A stretch of 64,000 nt of DNA from Leptolyngbya sp. FACHB-60 (GTDB lineage Bacteria; Cyanobacteriota; Cyanobacteriia; Phormidesmidales; Phormidesmidaceae), in assembly GCF_014695775.1 (NCBI RefSeq), contig NZ_JACJOX010000017.1:1-64000 (forward strand), written 5' to 3'. A model generated the notes under the pieces. The model made no database searches and was not told the DNA's origin. It saw only the letters and a program-made list of their open reading frames with translations. Shown piece by piece: positions 1 through 8,573 of the stretch (position 1 is its first letter; each line of letters begins with the position of its first letter). The translations under genes and the position numbers were made by a program.

Positions 1-393
1 AGCAAAAATGAACTCGGATGGGCTGACTTTCGCGTGACTGACTATGCTGCGATTGAAAAGTGGTGGGAGATTGTCATGAGCGCCTATTGGATGGTCACCT
101 TGCACACGCCACCGATGCGTCCTGACGGGATTAGTCCCCCAGGACGAGATGACTCCGGTGTGGTCTCGTCGTTTACCCAACATTCAGCCTGGGATGCAGG
201 GAATGGATGGAAGAACTGGCTCAATAACCTTCGCCTCATTCTGTTGCCCTGAGTGAGTTCGAATCTGCTCCAACCTTGGCTGGAGGTGTTCCCCGTTCCT
301 CAGTTGGAAAAAGGTTTTCAGGCGCTCATTGGGCTTATGAATCTGTTTCCAGGCGCGTCTCTACCGACCTCACAACTACTTTCCTCCGTCTAG
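1..393 (+). pseudogene. IS701-like transposase, C-terminal remnant with internal stop
   Basis: The reading frame is open from base 1 and encodes a transposase tail (motifs ELGWADFRVTDYA, KWWEIVMSAY, GWKNWLNNLRLI) that I recognise as the C-terminal part of IS701-type DDE transposases common in cyanobacteria. A TGA at 250-252 interrupts it, but the same frame continues to a TAG at 391-393 and still encodes family-like sequence (PWLEVFPVPQLEKGFQ, LIGLMN). The copy is therefore decayed, and its upstream part lies outside the window. I see no clear terminal inverted repeat after it. The family assignment is from memory of the conserved tail; the stop codon is seen directly. Confidence 0.75.
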
Positions 394-441
394 AGTCATT
401 GAAGAGCGATAACTCCTGACCTAGATAAGAAGGATTTTTAT

Positions 442-1107
442 CTACCAGGGCAATACTTCTCCATTCGAGTGCCAGAAGGTGCCGGAGTTTTCCAGAGTTA
501 GCTCGTCGATGCGGGCTAGCAGACCTTTGACCGATTCTTCTGGAGTGATGCCGCTATTGGTAAAGCCCGTCATGCGGGTCTGCACCAGTCCTGGGTGCAA
601 AATTGCCACGGCAATGCCTTTGGGATGGAGGTCGTGGGCTAACGACTTGCCCGCCATCGACAGCGCCACCTTCGACATGCGATAGCCGTAGGAGCCACCG
701 GAGGTATTGTCGGCGATTGACCCCATGCGGCTGGTCATAATTGCCACCTTTGACCCATCGCTCAGCTGAGGCAGCAGTGCCGCTGTCAGCCGTAGCGGGG
801 CGATCGCATTCACCTCAAACTGCCGCCGAATGCTGTCAAAATCCAGATTGTCTAGGGTGACGCGCTCCACAATACCGGCATTGTTGATCAGCACATCGAT
901 CGCGGTGCCCTTGAGCCGCTGGGCCAAATCAGCGACGGCAGCCTCATCGGTGAGGTCAATGCCCGTTTCTAGCGGCACCCCCAGGGCTGTTAGCTCATCC
1001 GAGGGCTGACGGCAGACGGCAATGACGCGATCGCCCCGCTGCTGGAGCTGCCGACAATATTCGTAGCCAATGCCGCGATTGGCACCGGTAATCACATAGG
1101 TAGCCAT
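442..1107 (-). CDS. Short-chain dehydrogenase/reductase (SDR family)
   Basis: 221-residue NAD(P)-dependent oxidoreductase of the classical SDR fold. The nucleotide-binding glycine motif TGANRGIG lies at the N-terminus, the NNAG motif near residue 75, and the catalytic Tyr/Lys pair in YRMSK near residue 142. The C-terminus resembles the subgroup close to C-factor or sniffer-type carbonyl reductases, which are usually soluble and of uncertain substrate. The gene stands alone on the minus strand between the transposase remnant and a membrane-protein gene. The substrate cannot be read from the sequence. Confidence 0.88.
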   Translation of the reverse strand: MATYVITGANRGIGYEYCRQLQQRGDRVIAVCRQPSDELTALGVPLETGIDLTDEAAVADLAQRLKGTAIDVLINNAGIVERVTLDNLDFDSIRRQFEVNAIAPLRLTAALLPQLSDGSKVAIMTSRMGSIADNTSGGSYGYRMSKVALSMAGKSLAHDLHPKGIAVAILHPGLVQTRMTGFTNSGITPEESVKGLLARIDELTLENSGTFWHSNGEVLPW

Positions 1108-1180
1108 AGGATATCTTGAGGACGACTGAGCGTTGGTAGGCCAAAACGGCCAAAGCTACATCAACTGGATCAAAAACGCA

Positions 1181-1873
1181 TCATAGAGCCTCGAAAAAAC
1201 TGCTGCTGCTGACCGTCTCTTGGGTTGACGCTAGGGTGGGCAGCGCCGGCCGCCAACACAGATAGAGCAATGGGCCAAACAATGGAATCAAGGCAATCAC
1301 CCAAAATCTCTCGGGCCGATAAACCCCTCGTCGCTGCATGTCATCGTCAAGCAGCGACGTCAGCGGAAAGATCAGACCCATCAGGCAAAAGTCTAGGGAG
1401 ATCAAGTGCACAAAGGCGTAGCTGTGAAACTGTGCCACATAGTCGTTCCAGTCTCCAACAATAATCGAAAAAGCAATCAGCGCCAGGGTAGTCAACAACA
1501 GCACAACACCTGTAGAGCGCCGATCCAAGAGGTCAAGCCAGTAGTCTTTTTTGTCGCGAAAAGACTGGTTGCGCTGCCGCATCAGCAGGTAAGGGAGCAA
1601 ACCAATCACTCCACTTAAATTTGAGGCAATAAAAAAGGGCCATGCTGGAAAATTCTGCATGCGACCATCGGCAAACATCAAGCAGGCATAGATCATCGGC
1701 CAGACTCCCATCATCCAGAAGATGGCCATGAGATAGGCATTGATTTCGCCCCACTGCAACGTCACTAGGTTGTGGGCAAAGAACCAAGTGAACGGTTGAT
1801 CGAGCGGGGCCAGCCAGAGGGTATAGCCTACAAATCCAATCCAAATTGTCGCCAGTAGCAATCGCCTTACCAT
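1181..1873 (-). CDS. Conserved multi-pass membrane protein of unknown function
   Basis: About 230 residues with roughly six hydrophobic segments, including IWIGFVGYTLWLA at the N-terminus and VIALIPLFGPLLYLCW near the end. I do not recognise a named family; similar proteins occur as hypothetical cyanobacterial membrane proteins. I chose the ATG at 1873 because it follows a GGGGAGAAG ribosome-binding site by a normal distance. A longer open frame to 2029 would add a poorly conserved-looking 52-residue extension. Nothing in the context suggests a function. Confidence 0.6.
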   Translation of the reverse strand: MVRRLLLATIWIGFVGYTLWLAPLDQPFTWFFAHNLVTLQWGEINAYLMAIFWMMGVWPMIYACLMFADGRMQNFPAWPFFIASNLSGVIGLLPYLLMRQRNQSFRDKKDYWLDLLDRRSTGVVLLLTTLALIAFSIIVGDWNDYVAQFHSYAFVHLISLDFCLMGLIFPLTSLLDDDMQRRGVYRPERFWVIALIPLFGPLLYLCWRPALPTLASTQETVSSSSFFEAL

Positions 1874-2216
1874 ACGCTCTTCTCCCCAAAAACTAGAGGC
1901 ACAGTTTGATCGTGAAGCAGGCCAGGGAGGCTTGTGCTCTCCCAAGGTAAAGGAACTGAGGTATGGCAAAAGACCGAAAATAGAAAAGCGAAGAATGAAA
2001 AAGATCCCAATAAGCTTGGATCTTGCCACTTTGGCTTATCCTCACCTAGGCTTCGCGGGCTGTGCGCCGTGCCCCAACAGCGGTGATCTACAGACAGAGC
2101 CGACCAATTAGCCACCCATCCGCTGGTTCACAGATGGTGACTGCATTGACAGGGGCTCAGAAACTCCCATACTGAATGTCATTGGCTGAGCGGCTGCCCT
2201 TTATTGCGTCGAAACT
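1874..2216. other. Intergenic region between divergent genes
   Basis: About 340 bases separate the minus-strand membrane protein from the plus-strand MtnA-like gene. It should hold both promoters. I see no convincing operator, RNA gene or terminator. The open frames crossing it on the minus strand do not look like protein-coding sequence. Confidence 0.4.
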
Positions 2217-3269
2217 GTGATGATGGCTCCTAGCGATACCCACGTTTATCCGGTGGTGTGGCAAGACGATCACCTGGTGCTCATTGACCAGCGACAGCTG
2301 CCGGAGCGCTACAACATTGTGTCGATTCGCCGCTGCGACGATGTGGTGCGATCGCTGCGATCGGGCATTGTCCAGGGCGGTTCGGCCATGGGGCTCGCGG
2401 CCGCCTACGGCTTGTACTTAGGGGCGACCGAAATTCACACCGACGACCCCATTGCTTTTTGGGAGCGGCTGGAGGCGATCGGCGACCAGTTTAAGCAGAC
2501 CCGGCCCGACAAGGCCCACCTCCAGTGGGCGATGGAAAGGATGCTGGCGGTGGCTCACCACTCCAGCGATGCTATTGAGGTGGTCAGGGGTCAGCTCTTA
2601 GCCCAGGCTCAGGCAATGCAGGCAGAGGATTTTAGTCTGTGCCACGCTATTGGCGACCACGGCATTGCGGTGCTGCCGGAAAGCCCGGCGAAGCTGACCC
2701 TACTGACCCACTGCAACCATGGGGCGCTGGCGACTTCGGGCTATGGCACGTCGTTGGGTATCATGCGATCGCTCTGGCAAGCGGGCCGACTAGAGCGCAT
2801 CTATGCCGCCGAAACCCGACCAACCTTTCAAGGCTCGCGCCTCACCGCCTGGGAGTGCATACAGGAAGGCATCCCCGTGACGGTAGTGACCGACAGCATG
2901 GCGGCCCACTGCATGCAGCGGGGGCTAATCCACGGAGTGCTGGCCGGGGCCGATCGCATTGCTGCTAACGGTGACACCCTGAGCAAAATTGGCACCTACA
3001 GCTTGGCCGTGATGGCCAAAGCCCATGACATTCCCTTTGTGGTGGCGGCCCCGGTATCGACCATCGACCTCACGGTTGCCAGTGGAGAGGGCATGGCGAT
3101 CGCAGAACACCCCCCTGAGGAGATTTACCAAATGGGCGATCGCGTCACGTCTCCCAATGGCGCAGAATTTTATAACCCCGCCTCAGACATTACCCCAGCT
3201 CGTTTAATTACGGCGATCGTGACTGAAAAAGGAGCCTTTGCCTCCCATCAGCTGGAGAGAGCCAGCTAG
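2217..3269 (+). CDS. mtnA: Methylthioribose-1-phosphate isomerase-like protein (MtnA/eIF2B family)
   Basis: 350 residues. MtnA converts 5-methylthioribose-1-phosphate to methylthioribulose-1-phosphate in methionine salvage. Family landmarks are present: THCNHGALATSGYGTSLG with the catalytic Cys near residue 166, ETRP..QGSRLTAWE near 200-213, the catalytic Asp in AGADRIAANGD near 246, then KIGTYSLAV and AAPVSTID. The N-terminal phosphate-site motif is unusual: where the family normally has VRGAPAIG this protein has VQGGSAMG (about residues 52-59). It may be a diverged enzyme or a paralogue with another sugar phosphate. The start could be the GTG at 2217 or either of the next two ATG codons. 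Confidence 0.8.
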   Translation: MMMAPSDTHVYPVVWQDDHLVLIDQRQLPERYNIVSIRRCDDVVRSLRSGIVQGGSAMGLAAAYGLYLGATEIHTDDPIAFWERLEAIGDQFKQTRPDKAHLQWAMERMLAVAHHSSDAIEVVRGQLLAQAQAMQAEDFSLCHAIGDHGIAVLPESPAKLTLLTHCNHGALATSGYGTSLGIMRSLWQAGRLERIYAAETRPTFQGSRLTAWECIQEGIPVTVVTDSMAAHCMQRGLIHGVLAGADRIAANGDTLSKIGTYSLAVMAKAHDIPFVVAAPVSTIDLTVASGEGMAIAEHPPEEIYQMGDRVTSPNGAEFYNPASDITPARLITAIVTEKGAFASHQLERAS

Positions 3270-3383
3270 CTTTAGCATTGTCTAGACAACCAATCTTTTC
3301 TTCTCGATTAAAAGCCAAACATTGAATCACCATTATGATTAAGGGCATTATTGCCCCCTGCCCTGTTTTCGTCATTCCTAACC

Positions 3384-4100
3384 ATGCCCATCCCGCGCCC
3401 CTCAGCCAATGTGTCTCGGTATTTGCTGACGGTTATTGCCATTACCACTGCCATTCTCGCAGCACGGTTTTTCATTACTTGGGCGGCGGAGGCGTTTTTG
3501 CACCCCATTCCGATTTTGGGTGGCTGGCTCAAAAGCCTTGAAATTGTTGAGCTGAGCGTCGTCATATTATTTGCTTTTTTGGGCTGGGGGCTGGGAGCAG
3601 CCTCTCGTCACTTGGTCGCCAAAACCTCCCTAGCCATTAAGTCGATTGCGTTGGTTGTAGTGCTACCGCTGGTGTTTTTTAGCAGCTACTGGCTGCGGCA
3701 TCACCTGTGGCTGAGCCAGCTTACCGCTGAGTCAAACCTGTCTCGCCAAGAAATTACGGCGCTGGCCAACCAAGCGCTCGCCAGCGAAGGCGGCAGTCAG
3801 GGATTTTGGGGCTACTACACCACCACGACTCGCATGCCCATCCTGCCTGCCACTGTGTCCGAGCTACAGCGCATGGTTGAAGACCAAAAGTGGTTTCGTT
3901 CTGAGCTCACCCGCTTCAGCGGTATTGAGCCAGGCGTATTTTCAATGATTTTTGACGGGGCCGGATGGGGTATTCGTCTGTTTTATATGGTCTTAGCCTT
4001 TCTCACTGGGGTCATCTACTTCTCTAAGGGCCTGGTTTGGGCCGATGCCGCCCGGCTGCGCAAGGTTGCCCAGGGTGCCATAACTCAGAGCAAAGCATGA
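3384..4100 (+). CDS. Conserved membrane protein of unknown function
   Basis: About 238 residues from the ATG at 3384. Hydrophobic segments lie near the N-terminus (YLLTVIAITTAILAARFFITW), around VVILFAFLGWGLGAA and IALVVVLPLVFFSSYWL, and at the C-terminus (LFYMVLAFLTGVIYF); a soluble middle portion of about 90 residues separates the third and fourth. No known family is recognised. The stop codon overlaps the start of the following DUF167 gene (ATGA), so the two are probably translationally coupled. Confidence 0.6.
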   Translation: MPIPRPSANVSRYLLTVIAITTAILAARFFITWAAEAFLHPIPILGGWLKSLEIVELSVVILFAFLGWGLGAASRHLVAKTSLAIKSIALVVVLPLVFFSSYWLRHHLWLSQLTAESNLSRQEITALANQALASEGGSQGFWGYYTTTTRMPILPATVSELQRMVEDQKWFRSELTRFSGIEPGVFSMIFDGAGWGIRLFYMVLAFLTGVIYFSKGLVWADAARLRKVAQGAITQSKA

Positions 4101-4321
4101 CGGTGCTGACAGTGCGGGTGAAGCCCAACGCCAAGCAGCAAAAAGCTATCTGTCTCGACGACGGCAGCTGGCTACTCCACCTCAAAGCCCCACCTCAGGA
4201 TGGCAAGGCCAGCCTAGAGCTGATTGTCCTGCTAGCCCAGGCATTGGGGATTCCCAAAACTCAGGTACACATTAAATCGGGGCACACCGCCCGCATTAAG
4301 CGAGTCGAAATTGATGCTTAG
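4097..4321 (+). CDS. DUF167 (YggU-like) family protein
   Basis: 74 residues, the normal size for this family. The typical opening VRVKPNAKQ and the central LHLKAPPQDGKA are visible, with VHIKSGHTARIKRVEI at the end. The family is widespread and its function is unsettled. The ATG at 4097 overlaps the stop of the upstream membrane-protein gene by four bases, and mobA follows 12 bases downstream, so the three genes probably form one transcript. Confidence 0.85.
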   Translation: MTVLTVRVKPNAKQQKAICLDDGSWLLHLKAPPQDGKASLELIVLLAQALGIPKTQVHIKSGHTARIKRVEIDA

Positions 4322-4333
4322 GGCCGAGATGAG

Positions 4334-4960
4334 ATGACCTCCCTGGCTACCGTGATTTTGGCGGGGGGCCGCAGCTCGCGGATGGGGCACGACAAAGCTC
4401 TGATCGCAGTTGGTGAAGAAACGCTGATTCAGCGCACCTGTCGGGTCGCCCTGCAATGTAGCGATCGCGTGTATATCGTTACCCCCTGGCCCGATCGCTA
4501 TCAGCCTGCTTTGCCCAATACGGTCGGTTTTATCGCAGAGGCCACAAGTCCAGGACAAGCCGGTACTTTTCAGGGGCCGCTGATGGCGCTCATTACAGCC
4601 CTAAGCGTTCTGCGAACCAAACAGGAGGATCCACCGGCCTGGGTGCTGACCTTAGCCTGCGATATGCCCAACCTTTCGGCAGCGGTGCTAGCCACCTGGC
4701 GCGACGAATTAGACCATCTGGAACCGCAACACTTAGCTTACTTACCCAAACGCCAGCAGCGATGGGAACCGCTGTGCGGGTTTTATCGAGTTACGGCGTT
4801 AGAGTCTTTGAAGCAGTATGCGAGTACCGGCGGGCGATCGCTGCAAGCCTGGCTGAATCAGCAGGCGATCGCCCCTATCCCGGACATCGATGAAGCCATG
4901 TTCGCCAACGTCAACACGCCCAGCGATCTAGCCGAGTGGCAGAAAACCAAGGACTTCTAG
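4334..4960 (+). CDS. mobA: Molybdenum cofactor guanylyltransferase
   Basis: 208 residues. MobA attaches GMP to molybdopterin to make the MGD form of the cofactor used by some molybdoenzymes. The nucleotide-binding signature LAGGRSSRMGHDKALI is at residues 9-24, and the metal/substrate Asp in LACDMPNLS lies near residue 116. Length fits the family. It sits last in a small plus-strand cluster with DUF167. The MsrP-like enzyme at 19786-20775 is a molybdoenzyme, but that family uses plain molybdopterin, so MobA probably serves other enzymes such as nitrate reductase. Confidence 0.9.
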   Translation: MTSLATVILAGGRSSRMGHDKALIAVGEETLIQRTCRVALQCSDRVYIVTPWPDRYQPALPNTVGFIAEATSPGQAGTFQGPLMALITALSVLRTKQEDPPAWVLTLACDMPNLSAAVLATWRDELDHLEPQHLAYLPKRQQRWEPLCGFYRVTALESLKQYASTGGRSLQAWLNQQAIAPIPDIDEAMFANVNTPSDLAEWQKTKDF

Positions 4961-4976
4961 CGCTGTCCCACGGTGA

Positions 4977-6485
4977 TCACTCTCCGACTGAAGGTGAATC
5001 GTCAGAGCTTTCCGTCTCAGCTTCAGTTGGGGTGTCGGCCTCGTCGGGCGACTCGGCCTGGGGCCAGGGAATGCGGCGATCGGCAGCTATCAGCCGGGCC
5101 ATCTCCCGCGCCCCATAGAGGTTGACATGGCTGGGGTCAGCAAACAGGTGAGACTGCCAGCGCCACTCCTCTAACCGATCTACCAGGGTAAAGGCACCTT
5201 GGTTAGCCCAGGTCTGCAAAAACCGTTGAAACTGCCGCTCGTAAGGCGTACGTGCCCCGTCTAGGTAGTCGTTACTCAGGGGCAAATTCACAAACACTAA
5301 TGGAATGCCTTGGCTCTGCAAAAACTGAGTCATCGCCGCCAAAGACAGGGTCTGTACCCCCTCAAGGCGAAAGGCGCGGTAGGAATCGTCGTACTGGCCG
5401 CGCACCCGAGGAAAGCGGCGGTAATAAGTCGTCGGGTTGAACTGATCGTTAACGGCTAAAAAACCTTGGGAGTTGATTGGGGTCAGCGGTACCGTTCCAT
5501 AGCTTGCGACGGCTGTTTCAGAGGCAATTTCTAAAGCGTCGTCGGGAGTTTTAGTAGATTCTTCAGCGGCTTCCTCAGACTCTTCAGCAGACTCAGTCCC
5601 ATCTTCAACGACTGGTTCAGACGCTTCAGCTCCTTCAGAATCCTCCGCGGTTTCAGGAGATGCGGCGGTTTCAGTAGACGCCTCGGCGAGATCTTCGGGG
5701 GCAGAAGCCAGAGGGGCCTGTGCTTGCAGGGTCAACTTTGCTCCCTCCTGCACAGCGGCGTAACCTGGAGATGCCAAAATTTCGGCAAAGGTGCGGTCAA
5801 ATCGGCCGCTGTTGAAGGCGCGGGAGCCTTCAGCCCAGACAATGAGTCGAGGGTGCAGGTCGGTACCCAACAGTTGCCGGGTGACAAAGCTCACCACCTG
5901 GGCCGTGGCACCGTTAACGCTAAAGTTGTACACCCGCAGACCGGGGTAGCCTTCCACCGCTAGCGCCTGTTGTAGCACCTGGGGGTCAATGCCTTGTAGC
6001 GATCGCGAACTGCCCACAATCAGCACGTCCGGCGGTCCCTGGGCTGCAACATAGGCTCGATACAGGCTGACCTGCTCGTCTAGCACATCGCTGCCCAAGG
6101 CCGGGAAAGCACGGGGTAACCCCTGCTGCTCGGCTTTTTGGTAAGCCAGCAGCAAATTTTGCCGATATTCGCGAGCCTTGCGCTGGCTAAAGACATGGCG
6201 GGGATCATCGGCAGGGAGAGTTTGCAGCAGAGTCAGCGATCGCCCCCAAGCCCCGGCCACCTGCTGCCACTGAGTCGCAGTCGCAGCAGTTGCCGCTAGC
6301 TGGCTGGCTCGGTTGGCCTCACTGATAGCCCCATGCCAAGGGTCAGCGGGCACCGCTGCCGCCGCTTCGCCGTTGCCAGCCTTGGGCATGCCTTGCGGGC
6401 CAGGAGCGCCAATGCAGCAGGAGAGCAGCGTGCCCAATGACAGCGACACCACTAGCCCAGCGCGAGAAGTGAAGAGTTTAGTCAT
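4977..6485 (-). CDS. DUF1574-like / SGNH-type secreted or lipid-anchored protein
   Basis: 502 residues. The N-terminus is a signal sequence (LVVSLSLGTLLSCCIGAPG) with cysteines that could form a lipoprotein box. The core looks like an SGNH-hydrolase fold: the nucleophile region LIVGSSRSLQGID near residue 155 and a distal DPSHVNLYGAREMA near residue 455 supplying Asp and His. This matches the cyanobacterial DUF1574 group. A strongly acidic Ser/Glu/Ala-rich stretch of about 70 residues interrupts the middle (encoded roughly at 5515-5720). It converges on mobA with a 16-base gap. An esterase or acyl-transfer role on cell-surface glycans is only an inference. Confidence 0.65.
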   Translation of the reverse strand: MTKLFTSRAGLVVSLSLGTLLSCCIGAPGPQGMPKAGNGEAAAAVPADPWHGAISEANRASQLAATAATATQWQQVAGAWGRSLTLLQTLPADDPRHVFSQRKAREYRQNLLLAYQKAEQQGLPRAFPALGSDVLDEQVSLYRAYVAAQGPPDVLIVGSSRSLQGIDPQVLQQALAVEGYPGLRVYNFSVNGATAQVVSFVTRQLLGTDLHPRLIVWAEGSRAFNSGRFDRTFAEILASPGYAAVQEGAKLTLQAQAPLASAPEDLAEASTETAASPETAEDSEGAEASEPVVEDGTESAEESEEAAEESTKTPDDALEIASETAVASYGTVPLTPINSQGFLAVNDQFNPTTYYRRFPRVRGQYDDSYRAFRLEGVQTLSLAAMTQFLQSQGIPLVFVNLPLSNDYLDGARTPYERQFQRFLQTWANQGAFTLVDRLEEWRWQSHLFADPSHVNLYGAREMARLIAADRRIPWPQAESPDEADTPTEAETESSDDSPSVGE

Positions 6486-6886
6486 AGCTGTTTGAGGGCA
6501 TGATGACGAAGGGTAGGACCAGGAAATAGTGCTGTGCCCCAGCCCCTAATCCCAGTGTAGAAAATTGTGTTGCCGAGCAGACAGCAGTCCCTCTGGATCG
6601 TCGGCTCTATACCTTTGCCCAAAACGGACAGTGAGAGCAGGTTTTGTGCCCTTCCTGAGTTTAGCTATCTATGTCGGTGGCCAGCGATCGCATTCTCAAG
6701 CCTCCCATTCAAAATCTAAGTAGCTTTCAGGCACGGCAACTACGGCCCACGATCACCACATACCGGGCTAATTCTGTTACCGGCAGGTCGCTAGATCTGA
6801 CGCAAAGGCCAACCAGAGACAGATTTTCATTTCCTAAACACTCTGTAATAGTGTCTTTGTCTCCAGCACTATTTGCGAGGTAACTG
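6486..6886. other. Intergenic region upstream of the rhomboid gene
   Basis: About 400 bases between divergent genes. It presumably carries the promoters of the DUF1574-like gene (minus) and the rhomboid gene (plus). A 70-codon open frame inside it ends at 6883 and has no recognisable content. No RNA gene or operator is evident. Confidence 0.4.
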
Positions 6887-7621
6887 GTGGTACCCCTAAA
6901 AGACTACAACCCAGGTCAGCGTACTCCCTACGTCACCTACGGACTAATTGCGCTCAACCTAGTCATTTTTGTCTATGAGCTCAGCCTGCCCGCCTACGGA
7001 TTGACTGATTTTTTTCACAGCTGGGCCTTGGTGCCCGACGAGCTTTCTACTAGCCTAACCACGGGAGTATCGGCCCCCAACGCCGAAGAATGGCTGACGA
7101 TAGTGACCAGCCAGTTTCTCCACGGTGGCTTTTTGCACGTGGCTGGCAACATGCTCTACCTGTGGATTTTTGGCAACAACGTCGAAGACCAGATGGGGCA
7201 CGGGCGGTTTTTGGTGTTTTACCTGCTGTGCGGCGTGCTGGCCAACCTGGCTCAATGGTTCTTTGCTATGGGTTCAGAGATTCCGTCTTTGGGGGCGAGT
7301 GGCGCGATCGCCGGTGTCATGGGAGCTTACATCTTTCGCTTCCCAGAGGTGCGCATTCTCACTTTGGTACCCCTAGGGCCGTTCCCTCTACCGCTGAGAA
7401 TTCCGGCTTTGTTTTACCTGGGCATTTGGTTTGTGCAGCAAGCCTTCTACGGCGTCGCCAGCCTCGGAGCCCCGGCCATGATCGGCATGGAAAGCGGCGG
7501 CATTGCCTACTGGGCCCACGCTGGCGGCTTTGCCATTGGGGCACTGGTCGGCCCCCTGTTTGGTCTGTTTAGCCAGCCTGACAGGATAGAGGTTGTCGCT
7601 GAGACGCCCGGTGCTGAGTAG
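6887..7621 (+). CDS. Rhomboid family intramembrane serine protease
   Basis: 244 residues, multi-pass. Rhomboids cleave single-pass membrane proteins within the bilayer. The catalytic Ser is in GASGAIAGVMGAY near residue 140 and the catalytic His in WAHAGGFAIGALVG near residue 210; the HGGFLHVAGNMLYLWIFG loop is also typical. The start is a GTG at 6887 preceded by GAGGTAA; a stop codon in the same frame at 6881-6883 leaves no room for an upstream start. The gene appears monocistronic and its substrates are unknown. Confidence 0.92.
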   Translation: MVPLKDYNPGQRTPYVTYGLIALNLVIFVYELSLPAYGLTDFFHSWALVPDELSTSLTTGVSAPNAEEWLTIVTSQFLHGGFLHVAGNMLYLWIFGNNVEDQMGHGRFLVFYLLCGVLANLAQWFFAMGSEIPSLGASGAIAGVMGAYIFRFPEVRILTLVPLGPFPLPLRIPALFYLGIWFVQQAFYGVASLGAPAMIGMESGGIAYWAHAGGFAIGALVGPLFGLFSQPDRIEVVAETPGAE

Positions 7622-7870
7622 ATCCAGCGCCGAATAGGCTATAGGAAAGGTAGGCAGAGGTAGAGGCAAAAACCGTGTGAACTGGCTCAAAACGAGTCTT
7701 TTATCCGCTAACGCAGGTTCACCAATCCAGGCCAAAGCGCCCTGCCGAGCAACGCCTCCTAAAGCTTTCTCTCAAACCCAAGACAACCAAAGCTCTTTGC
7801 CGATTTCAAGATACTGACAGCGTCTGTGGCAGGGGTCAGCGTCTTTCGCTGTGCTTGCAATTGAAATGAG

Positions 7871-7906
7871 TAATTGTTACATTAATTTACAATAGCGTAA
7901 CAATTA
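7871..7906 (+). promoter_or_regulatory. HLR1 (RpaB) box within a 10-bp inverted repeat, upstream of the pentapeptide-repeat gene
   Basis: Bases 7876-7893 read GTTACATT, AA, TTTACAAT: two 8-bp direct repeats matching (G/T)TTACA(T/A)(T/A) with the required 2-bp spacer, a perfect match to the high-light regulatory element HLR1 bound by the response regulator RpaB. The same stretch is framed by a perfect inverted repeat, TAATTGTTAC at 7871-7880 and GTAACAATTA at 7897-7906. The second HLR1 half overlaps a plausible -10 element (TACAAT, 7888-7893), which would fit repression, but no transcription start is known. It lies 81 bases upstream of the ATG at 7987. Confidence 0.7.
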
Positions 7907-7986
7907 GCAACGTATTGAGTCTTGAGCCGCAAGCGTGTGAGAAATCAGCTGCCCTTGAGCGGCAAAAACGGTTGGAGTGTTGTCTG

Positions 7987-8565
7987 ATGGGTAAAAACAG
8001 TCCTATGGATTCTCAATCCATCACCATGGCCCAGGTATTGGATCTGTATGCCACTGGTCGCCGCGATTTTAGCCATCTCGACTTCCATGAGGCATGGATG
8101 CCTGGATTAGAGCTGCCCGGCATCGATCTGAGCCAGGCCAACCTAGTCTCGATCAATCTACACCGGGCCATGCTGGCCGGGGCTAAACTGGGCGGCTGTA
8201 ATCTGTGGCGTGCCAATTTGGAAGATGCCGATCTGGAGGATGCTGACCTAGCTCGGGCGGTTTTGATTCGGGCTGAGCTCAGCCGGGTCAACCTGACGAG
8301 GGCCAACCTGCGCTGTAGCGACTTACGCCTGGCCACTCTGCACTACAGCACACTGATCGGCGCTGACCTACGCAACGCCAACCTCAGCTACGCCGATTTG
8401 CGCGGTGCCGACTTTACCAAGGCTGACCTGCGTGGTGCCGACCTCACCGGCGCTAACCTGCGGGGTACGACCCTGGGGCTCGCTCAGATTGAAGGCACTT
8501 GCTTCGATCGCGCTTGGTTAGACGAAGCCGAACCGCCTCACCCCGAACTGTTCTCCAAGGTTTAG
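7987..8565 (+). CDS. Pentapeptide-repeat protein
   Basis: About 192 residues from the ATG at 7987 (a later ATG at 8005 is also possible). From about residue 40 onward the chain is tandem A(D/N)LXX pentapeptides such as ANLED, ADLED, ADLAR and ADLRG, predicting a right-handed quadrilateral beta helix. The short N-terminal part (MAQVLDLYATGRRDFSHLDF) resembles the cap seen in many cyanobacterial members. No signal peptide is visible, so it is probably cytosolic. Its function is unknown. A perfect HLR1 box upstream suggests light or redox control through RpaB. Confidence 0.88.
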   Translation: MGKNSPMDSQSITMAQVLDLYATGRRDFSHLDFHEAWMPGLELPGIDLSQANLVSINLHRAMLAGAKLGGCNLWRANLEDADLEDADLARAVLIRAELSRVNLTRANLRCSDLRLATLHYSTLIGADLRNANLSYADLRGADFTKADLRGADLTGANLRGTTLGLAQIEGTCFDRAWLDEAEPPHPELFSKV

Positions 8566-8573
8566 GCCTCGCC

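Noticed and set aside
1874..2029. Longer N-terminus for the membrane protein at 1181-1873
   Set aside because: The downstream ATG has a clear GGGGAGAAG site, and the extension looks non-coding.
6671..6883. 70-codon open frame before the rhomboid gene
   Set aside because: No recognisable content, no good ribosome-binding site, and it ends just before the real start.
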